Part shown: piece by piece, positions 5,517-11,277 of the stretch
Layout: each line of letters starts with the position of its first letter
Numbering within the stretch: position 1 is the stretch's first letter
From: Desulfarculus sp.
GTDB taxonomy: Bacteria > Desulfobacterota > Desulfarculia > Desulfarculales > Desulfarculaceae
NCBI GenBank assembly: GCA_020216625.1
Contig: JAIUYB010000034.1
Location: 1 to 11,277, forward strand
Direction of reading: 5' to 3'
DNA: 11,277 nucleotides
Made by a program: the position numbers and the translations under genes
The notes under the pieces: model-generated
What the model saw: the letters and a program-made list of their open reading frames with translations, nothing else
The model's database searches: none
Told to the model about the DNA's origin: nothing

Positions 5517-7052
5517 ATGGATCTGAGCCAGACCAGCGATGGGGCCTGGTTCTTGGCCGGACGGCCCTTGCACCCGGCCCGGGGAGCCCTGGCGGCCGCC
5601 AGGGCCGAGTTAGCGGATCAGGGGCTGGATTTGTTGGGGCCCGACGACTTGGTCCTGCTGGTGGGACTGGGTCTGGGCTGGCACGCCCGGGCGTTGCTGG
5701 ATCGCGCCCCCGATGTCAACTTGCTGGTATTCGAGCCTGATCAAAACACCAGGGCCCTGGCTTCGGCCTTGGGCCCCAACCTGGACGGGGTGGAGGTGTT
5801 TGGGGCCGAGAACGATCTTCTGGCCCACCTGGCCCAGGTTTTGGTCTATGAAACCGGCCGGCAGGTCAAGGTGGTGAGTGTCCCGGCCTACCGCGAGGGG
5901 CAACCGGAATTATGCAACCAAGTAGAAACCCTGGTTGATAGGCAGACCCAACGGGGGAGGGTGGACCGGCTTAATCGGGCCGCCAAGCGCGCGCAGTGGC
6001 TGGGCCACCTGGAACAAAACATCAAGTATATACTCGAACTGCCGGACCTGACGCGACTGTACGGCCGGTACCGCGGGGCTCCGGCCTTGGTGATCGGGGC
6101 CGGACCTTCCCTGGATCAATCCCTGCCACTGCTGGCCCGACAGGACCGCGGGTCGCTGCTGACCATCGCCGCCGCCTCGGCCCTGACACCCTTGGCAAGG
6201 GTTGGGATCCATCCCGATGTGGTCCTGGCCCTGGAGGCCAAGGACGAGTCCCGGCAATTGATGATGGCCGATCCCGATCGGACCTTGGTGGCCGCAGCCA
6301 GCGGCGCGCACCCGAACCATTTCCGCAACCATCCGGGATGCAAAGCGCTTTTCCATTTGTTCCCCTGGTTGCCCAAGGTTTTGGGCCAGGGGCTGGCTGT
6401 GGCCAATGGCGGACATGTCACCAGCGCCGCCTTCACCTTGGCCTTGATCTGGGGGTGCGATCCAATTGTTCTGGTGGGGCAGGACTTGGCCTTCAGCCAG
6501 GGGCGGACCTACGTCCAAGGGCGTCCAGGAGCCGACGATCAACCGGTGTTCCAGACCATGACCGTCCCGGCTATCGGAGGTGGAACGGTAGAAACCTCCT
6601 TAGTCATGGCTGGTTACATAGATTGGTATCGTGAAGCGGCGGCGTATCTTGACCAAGGCGGGCAGGGCCCTCGGTTGGTCAACGCCAGCGCCCAGGGAGC
6701 CTGGCTGCCCGGCTTTGAGCACCAGGACTTGAGGTCGGTTTTGGAGGGGCTTGCGTCCCGCCAGCGATTGTTAGAGCGACCGCTGGAAGCGGCTCGCAAG
6801 CTGGCGGCTCCCCCAGCCTGGCAGGTTGGGCAGGCCCTCAGCCAAGCCCGAACCGATTTGCGGCAGGGCTTGAATTTGTTGACGCGGCAGGGTATCGCGG
6901 CATTGCGACAATCCACGGCACATGATTCGGTGGTGGCAGAACTCTGGGATTTGATTGGTAAAGAGGATCAAGCGGAGAGGGCGCGAGCGGTCCTGGAGGA
7001 GCTTAGCCAGGCCATGACCAGGATGGCGGAGGTGGTGCATGCCCACGCCTAG
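5517..7052 (+). CDS. Maf/MptE-like (DUF115) flagellin glycosyltransferase
   Basis: The 511-residue product belongs to the motility accessory factor group, whose studied members in Campylobacter, Helicobacter and Aeromonas are needed to attach nonulosonic acids (pseudaminic or legionaminic type) to flagellin in the cytoplasm. An N-terminal Rossmann-like part (LVLLVGLGLGWHARAL, 45-60; VFEPD 71-75) resembles the Maf N-domain. The DUF115 core carries GAGPSLD (194-200), HPDVVLALE (232-240), GGHVTSAAF (298-306), GQDLAFSQGRTY (321-332) and NASAQGAWLPGF (389-400). The tail (about 405-511) is helical. The ATG at 5517 follows GGAG at a 6-base spacing; the longer frame upstream overlaps the previous gene and is not used. 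It overlaps the next gene by 14 bases. The sugar is not determinable here, and no sugar biosynthesis gene is present in the window. Confidence 0.9.
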   Translation: MDLSQTSDGAWFLAGRPLHPARGALAAARAELADQGLDLLGPDDLVLLVGLGLGWHARALLDRAPDVNLLVFEPDQNTRALASALGPNLDGVEVFGAENDLLAHLAQVLVYETGRQVKVVSVPAYREGQPELCNQVETLVDRQTQRGRVDRLNRAAKRAQWLGHLEQNIKYILELPDLTRLYGRYRGAPALVIGAGPSLDQSLPLLARQDRGSLLTIAAASALTPLARVGIHPDVVLALEAKDESRQLMMADPDRTLVAAASGAHPNHFRNHPGCKALFHLFPWLPKVLGQGLAVANGGHVTSAAFTLALIWGCDPIVLVGQDLAFSQGRTYVQGRPGADDQPVFQTMTVPAIGGGTVETSLVMAGYIDWYREAAAYLDQGGQGPRLVNASAQGAWLPGFEHQDLRSVLEGLASRQRLLERPLEAARKLAAPPAWQVGQALSQARTDLRQGLNLLTRQGIAALRQSTAHDSVVAELWDLIGKEDQAERARAVLEELSQAMTRMAEVVHAHA

Positions 7053-8220
7053 TCTGGGCCTGGTGATGATCCTGAAAAACGAGGCGGCCAATCTGCCTCG
7101 CTCCCTGGCCCCCATTGCCCATTGCTTCGACGAGATCGTGGTGGCCGATACGGGTTCGCAAGACGATACGGTGCGTATTTGCAGGCAGTTAGGCGCCAAG
7201 GTCTATAGCATACCGTGGCAGGATGATTTCGGGGCGGCGCGCAACCAATCCATTACCCTGGCCAGCGCGGACTGGTTGCTCTGGCTTGATGGGGATAACA
7301 CAACAACGCCTAATGAAATCGAGGCATTACGCGCTGCGATACCTGTCTCCGGACCGGGGGTGATCTGGGCCCAGGAAAAGGTGGTGCCCAGCGGTGAGCG
7401 GCTCTGGCAAAAGCGTTGTTTTCCGCACCGACCGGAGGTCGGCTTCGCCGGCAGGGTGCATGAGCAACTGGTCCATCCGCCGGATTGGCCCAACCTGGTG
7501 GCGCCCATGGTGATCGAGCACTGGGGGTACGCCGATCCCCGGCGATCGCGGGAAAAGGGCGTTTATTATCTTAGGCTATTGCAGCAAACACTCGAAGAAA
7601 CCCCCGGCGATTTTTACGCCCGTTTCCAAGCCGGTCGTTGCTTGGTCAACCAAGGCGACTTGCCTGGGGCCGTCGCTGAATTATCCCTGGTGACGGCTGA
7701 CGCCGAGGCGCGCCGAAGCAACCCCGAACTCTGGGCCGCCGCCCACCACCTCCTGTCCCAGACCTGGCAGCGACTGGGCCACGAGGATCTCGCCCGCCAG
7801 GTCCTGGACCAGTTGCTGCACCAGATGCCAGGGCACGGGCTGAGCCACTATCATCGCGGACGCTTGGCCTATGCATCCGGAAAATGGGAGGAAGCGGTGG
7901 AGCACCTCTCCCTGGGACTGTCTCTGGGTTGGGGCGCGCCAGTGATGGACCTGGACCCGGAGCAAACCACCTTTCGCGCCCATTATTTCCTGGCCCGCGC
8001 TTGCGAGGAGTTGGGACGACCCCACGAGGCCTTGGAGCAACTCGCGGCCGCGCGAAAATTGGACCCCCTTCGAACCAGCTTGGCCACCGACCACGCGCGG
8101 TTGCTGTTGGCGATTGGAAAACCTCAGGCCGCCCGAAAAGAGTTAGAGCAAATACTTCAAAAGATGCCAGGGGACCGGCGCGCCCGCGCCCTATGGCAAC
8201 AGATCGAGGCCTCGGCATGA
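7039..8220 (+). CDS. GT2 family glycosyltransferase with TPR tail
   Basis: The 393-residue product is a GT-A fold family 2 transferase. Motifs in order: MILKNEAANLPRSL (10-23), the nucleotide-binding ADTGSQDDT (36-44), DFGAARNQSI (63-72) and the metal-binding DxD-type motif in WLDGDN (82-87), then GFAGRVHEQL (135-144), which fits the acceptor-side histidine region of this SunS-like/TPR-GT2 subgroup. Residues ~185-390 form TPR-like helices (for example YHRGRLAYASGKWEEAVEHL, 271-290, and HYFLARACEELGRPHEAL, 315-332). The ATG has a strong GGAGGT ribosome site 5 bases upstream and overlaps the end of the Maf-like gene by 14 bases, so translation is probably coupled. A TPR next to a GT2 catalytic domain suggests a protein acceptor. 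Flagellin is the likely acceptor by context only. Confidence 0.88.
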   Translation: MPTPSLGLVMILKNEAANLPRSLAPIAHCFDEIVVADTGSQDDTVRICRQLGAKVYSIPWQDDFGAARNQSITLASADWLLWLDGDNTTTPNEIEALRAAIPVSGPGVIWAQEKVVPSGERLWQKRCFPHRPEVGFAGRVHEQLVHPPDWPNLVAPMVIEHWGYADPRRSREKGVYYLRLLQQTLEETPGDFYARFQAGRCLVNQGDLPGAVAELSLVTADAEARRSNPELWAAAHHLLSQTWQRLGHEDLARQVLDQLLHQMPGHGLSHYHRGRLAYASGKWEEAVEHLSLGLSLGWGAPVMDLDPEQTTFRAHYFLARACEELGRPHEALEQLAAARKLDPLRTSLATDHARLLLAIGKPQAARKELEQILQKMPGDRRARALWQQIEASA

Positions 8221-9995
8221 AGAAGCAGAGCCTGCACATCGCATTCATCACCGATGGTCAGCCATTCCACGGCGCATCGCCCGAGGAGCACGCCTTGGGC
8301 GGTTCCGAAACCGCCTGCGTCCAAATGGCTCGGGCCCTGGCCCAGCGTGGCCACCGGGTCCAAGTCTTCTGCCGTTGTCCCCGTCCGGGGTTTCATCAAG
8401 GCGTGGTCTTCCGCGACCGCTGCGACCTGGTGGACGCCTCCCAGGAGGAACGGTTCGCGGTGGTGGTGGTCAGCCGGTTTTTCACCGCGCTGGATTTGCC
8501 ACTGCAAGCCGGACTTAAGGTGCTGTGGAACCATGACATTCTGGACGTACCGCGCCTCCTGGAAAAGAGACTGGACGATTTGGATCTTTGCCTGGTCCTG
8601 AGCCGGTTCCACGCCGAGGATTTCCTGGCCAAGCTCCCGGCCATCGCCCCCAAGCTGGCTCTGACCCGCAACGGGCTCGACCTGGACTTGATCGATCGTT
8701 CGGTGATCGGAATCCAGCGCGACCCCTGGTTGATGGGTTATGTCTCGCGGCCCGAGAGGGGCTTAAAGCTATTGCTCGAAAAGGTGTGGCCAGTCCTGCG
8801 GGAGAAGAAGCCGAGTCTGCGCCTGGCGGTTTGCGGATACGAGGTTGATGCCAGCGAGCTGCCCGAGGCCGTGGTCAGGGAGCACGCCCAGATCCAAGAC
8901 CTGATCGCCAACAGCCCGGGGGTGGTGCGCCTGGGGGCCCTGGCCAAGGCCGACTACTACCGGTTCCTCGCCACTTGCGGGCTGTTGCTATATCCTTGTG
9001 AATTTCCAGAGATATCCTGCATAGCCGCCCTGGAGGCACAGGCCCTGGGCACCCCCCTGTTGACCAGCGACGCCTTCGCCCTGCGAGAGACGGTCGCAGA
9101 ATCGAGTTTCCGGGTGTCTGGCGAACCCGGTTCCCCAGAGTACCTGGATCGCTACATCCAGCGCGCGCTCGAAATGATTCAAGAGCCACATGAGGCCCAA
9201 ACCCTGGCCGAGGCGGCCCGGGTTCGCGTCCGCGCCCGCCACGACTGGAGCCGCATCGCCGCTGAGTGGGAAGATTTGTTCCAAGACCAGCTATCGCGGC
9301 GCGTTCTGCGCCAGGCCTCGGCCATGGCGACCAGTCTGGTCCTGAAAGGGGATCGAGCAGCGGCCGAGGAATTGTTGCAGCGCGGCCTGCCAGTTCCAGA
9401 CGAGGGACCAGCGCCCCGCGATCCCGACGAGGAAGGGCTGCTGGACGCCATGGCCCAGGCCCTGGCCGGGGTGTTGCCCGAAAACGGTGTGGTCGGGGTG
9501 GTTTCGCGCGACCAGGGCCGCACCGCCCAGGGATTGGCTCAACGGCTGGGACGGGAGACCCGCGAGATCGATCCGGCCGGCGTCGGCCAGGGGAGGGTGG
9601 ACGCCCTGGTGGTCCGTGACTCCCTGGAACGGGCCGAAGAACCGGCCGATTTCCTGCGTCGGGCCCTGGCCTGGTGCCACCCTCATGGGCAGGTTCTGCT
9701 CTGCGTGGCCGCCGGAGCCTGGCCCCTCTTGATGGCCGGCCACCTGGCCCGACGCCACGATCTTGGCCGCGAGGAACTCCTGGCTCTGCTGCCGGGGCGG
9801 TCGGTCTCACTGCGCTATCTGGCCCGGGGGCTCATTGGTCAAGGGGCCGACCGCTACTTCGCCGGTCGCTGGCTGGCCCTGGCCCCGGCCGCCGGTCCGG
9901 AGCCAGGCTTGCTGGACCCCGGAGCCGGCCTGCGCCGCACCCGGCCAGCGCCCCAAAAACTGGTGGACGAGGTGAAGCGTGCCGGCCTGGTCTGA
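8217..9995 (+). CDS. GT4 glycosyltransferase fused to a degenerate methyltransferase-like domain
   Basis: The 592-residue product starts at an ATGA overlap with the previous stop codon, with GAGG 8 bases upstream. Residues 1-365 are a GT-B fold family 4 transferase: HIAFITDGQPFHG, GGSET (28-32), RNGLD (151-155), YVSRPERGLK (175-184) and the EX7E motif, E265 and E273, inside PEISCIAALEAQALGTP. A helical linker (360-395) follows. Residues ~420-500 resemble a class I methyltransferase in its later part (VDALVVRDSLERAEEPADFL, then WCHPHGQVLLCV), but the SAM-binding glycine-rich loop is not visible (VVGVVSRDQGR takes its place). This half may be inactive or may serve another purpose. The GT4 call is firm; the methyltransferase relation is tentative. 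The last 17 bases overlap the next gene. Confidence 0.85.
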   Translation: MKKQSLHIAFITDGQPFHGASPEEHALGGSETACVQMARALAQRGHRVQVFCRCPRPGFHQGVVFRDRCDLVDASQEERFAVVVVSRFFTALDLPLQAGLKVLWNHDILDVPRLLEKRLDDLDLCLVLSRFHAEDFLAKLPAIAPKLALTRNGLDLDLIDRSVIGIQRDPWLMGYVSRPERGLKLLLEKVWPVLREKKPSLRLAVCGYEVDASELPEAVVREHAQIQDLIANSPGVVRLGALAKADYYRFLATCGLLLYPCEFPEISCIAALEAQALGTPLLTSDAFALRETVAESSFRVSGEPGSPEYLDRYIQRALEMIQEPHEAQTLAEAARVRVRARHDWSRIAAEWEDLFQDQLSRRVLRQASAMATSLVLKGDRAAAEELLQRGLPVPDEGPAPRDPDEEGLLDAMAQALAGVLPENGVVGVVSRDQGRTAQGLAQRLGRETREIDPAGVGQGRVDALVVRDSLERAEEPADFLRRALAWCHPHGQVLLCVAAGAWPLLMAGHLARRHDLGREELLALLPGRSVSLRYLARGLIGQGADRYFAGRWLALAPAAGPEPGLLDPGAGLRRTRPAPQKLVDEVKRAGLV

Positions 9996-11277
9996 GACCA
10001 AGCCGCGTCTGCGGTTGGTGACGTCACCAAGCCATGGCCTGGTGGTGATCCAGCTGGCGCGCCTGGGCGACTTCCTGCAGACCACCCCGCTTCTGGCCGC
10101 CCTGCGCGCGCGTCACCCGGGCGCGCGAATCATGGCCGTGGTGAACCCGACCCAGGCAGCCCTGGCCCATGGCTGTGGTTTGGTGGACGAGGTCTTGACC
10201 CTGGACCCGGCGGTTTTGCGGGACGCGGCCGCCGACCACCACGCCCGCCGGGCCCTGGCCCGGCTGCGGGCGCTTTGCCAGCCGCTCTGGAGCCGACCCG
10301 CCCAGGCGGTCTACAACCTCAACTTCTCCCCTTTGGCCGCCGGGGTGGCGGCGGGCTGGGACCAGGCGGACCAGCGCGGCTGGCGGATTGACCGGGCCAA
10401 GCGCCGTCTGGTGGGCGCGGGCTGGTCCGGCTTCGTGATGCAAAACGTCTCCGACCGCCGCCTGACCCGGCTGCACCTTTGCGACATCCTGGCCTCCTAC
10501 GCCGAGGTGGAGACCCCGCCTTTGGCTCGTCTGGCTCAACGGGTGGACGCGAGCGCGGCGGCTCGAGTCCAGGACCTGTTGGGCCCACGCCGCCCCCGGG
10601 TGGCCCTGCAGCTGGGAGCCAACAACGATCTGCGTCGTTGGCCGGTGGCCAGTTTCGCCGCCTTGGCCAAGGCGCTGCTGGAGCGGGGCCTGGAGGTTTT
10701 TCTGGTGGGCAGCCACGCCGAGCGGCCGCTGGGCCGGCGCTTTCGGGATGCCCTGGGGCCGGCCGGGGAAAAGATCCACGATCTGATGGGGCGCACCGAC
10801 TTGGCTGGGCTGGCCGCCGTTCTGGCCGCCATGGACCTGGTGGTCTCCGGCGACACTGGCAGCCTGCATCTGGCCACCGCGGTGGGCGCGCCAACGCTGG
10901 CCCTGTTCATGGGCCCGGCCCAGGTTCACGAGACCGGGCCCTACGGCGCGGGTCACTTGGTGCTCCAAGCCCGGGACGCCTGCGGACCCTGCCAAGAGGA
11001 CGCGCCGGCCTGCGGCGGGACGGCCCCCTGCCGGCGGCTTTTGGATCCGGTTGCGGTGATTGGCGCGGCGACGGATTTGCTGGATGGCCGCCCGGCGGCG
11101 GAGGTGGGCGCGGGGCTGGAACTGCCCGAGGGCGTGGAGCCGCTGCTGGGTGAGATGGATGGTTTTGGCCAGCGCTACCGCCCTCTGCGGCCCCGACCCC
11201 TGGAGCCCTTGACCGCCCTGGCCCTGGCCCTGCGCCAGGCCGGACGCCTCCTGCTGCGTCCGGGCCCCGTGGCGGGC
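9979..11277 (+). CDS. GT9 heptosyltransferase-like glycosyltransferase, 3' end missing
   Basis: This frame is open from a GTG at 9979 to the right edge (433 codons visible). The start is supported by GAGGTG at 9969-9974 and overlaps the GT4 gene by 17 bases. The product begins its fold at VVIQLARLGDFLQTTPLL (22-39), the typical GT9 N-terminal motif, and carries LQLGANNDLRRWP in the second half and the diagnostic SGDTGSLHLA (290-299) with GAPTLALFMGP. A cysteine cluster follows (C335, C338, C345, C351), as in many GT9 members. Studied GT9 enzymes transfer heptose from ADP-heptose, mainly to LPS core; here the position in a flagellar operon suggests a protein or glycan-chain acceptor, but LPS is an alternative. 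The visible chain extends about 70 residues beyond the normal GT9 end, so an extra C-terminal domain is likely. Confidence 0.85.
   Translation, partial: MPAWSETKPRLRLVTSPSHGLVVIQLARLGDFLQTTPLLAALRARHPGARIMAVVNPTQAALAHGCGLVDEVLTLDPAVLRDAAADHHARRALARLRALCQPLWSRPAQAVYNLNFSPLAAGVAAGWDQADQRGWRIDRAKRRLVGAGWSGFVMQNVSDRRLTRLHLCDILASYAEVETPPLARLAQRVDASAAARVQDLLGPRRPRVALQLGANNDLRRWPVASFAALAKALLERGLEVFLVGSHAERPLGRRFRDALGPAGEKIHDLMGRTDLAGLAAVLAAMDLVVSGDTGSLHLATAVGAPTLALFMGPAQVHETGPYGAGHLVLQARDACGPCQEDAPACGGTAPCRRLLDPVAVIGAATDLLDGRPAAEVGAGLELPEGVEPLLGEMDGFGQRYRPLRPRPLEPLTALALALRQAGRLLLRPGPVAG

Noticed and set aside
7884..8216. N-terminal extension of the GT4 gene
   Set aside because: It is low-complexity Gly/Pro/Arg sequence in a shadow frame of the GT2 TPR region; the GT4 fold starts at the ATGA overlap at 8217.
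7646..8251. 201-residue minus-strand frame across the GT2/GT4 junction
   Set aside because: Pro/Gly/Arg-rich composition, no domain, and no promoter or ribosome site seen.
10479..11153. 224-residue plus-strand frame
   Set aside because: It is a Gly/Ala/Arg-rich shadow in another frame of the GT9 gene, which has clear motifs throughout.

Overview
The window is about 11.3 kb of GC-rich bacterial DNA with tightly packed genes, and every gene that can be identified belongs to the flagellar system. The best guess for the source is a motile member of the Desulfobacterota (former Deltaproteobacteria), of the Desulfarculus or Desulfovibrio type. This rests on the flgL-csrA-fliW order, on a FlgM gene paired with a protein resembling the Desulfovibrio DVU0524 family, and on Maf-type flagellin glycosylation genes. 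It is an inference from gene content, not a proven assignment.

Left part (1-2182, plus strand): the 3' portion of a large flgL (hook-filament junction protein), followed by csrA and fliW. CsrA and FliW form the partner switch that ties flagellin translation to filament assembly. Middle (2209-3154, minus strand): a two-gene operon, a DVU0524-like gene followed by flgM (anti-sigma-28). It starts at a good sigma-28 promoter and ends at an intrinsic terminator placed tail to tail with fliW. Next, 3273-3734 (plus) encodes a small protein of unknown function, transcribed divergently from the flgM operon.

Right part (3880-11277, plus strand): a textbook sigma-54 promoter (TGGCACG-N4-TTGCA) precedes five closely spaced or overlapping genes. 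They encode a CgeB-like glycosyltransferase with a TPR tail, a Maf/MptE-like (DUF115) flagellin glycosyltransferase, a GT2 glycosyltransferase with TPRs, a GT4 glycosyltransferase fused to a degenerate methyltransferase-like domain, and a GT9 (heptosyltransferase-like) protein that runs off the right edge. Adjacent reading frames overlap or are separated by only 2 nt, so this reads as one translationally coupled operon for glycosylating flagellin or other surface flagellar proteins.

Together the window joins three controls on late flagellar gene expression (CsrA-FliW, FlgM-sigma-28, sigma-54) to a glycan assembly operon. The flagellin gene, sugar biosynthesis genes and the sigma-54 activator are not in the window. 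The most notable points are the sigma-54 link to the glycosyltransferase operon, the repeat-expanded FlgL, the DVU0524-like partner of FlgM, and the GT4 fusion. No mobile element, CRISPR array, tRNA or rRNA was seen.
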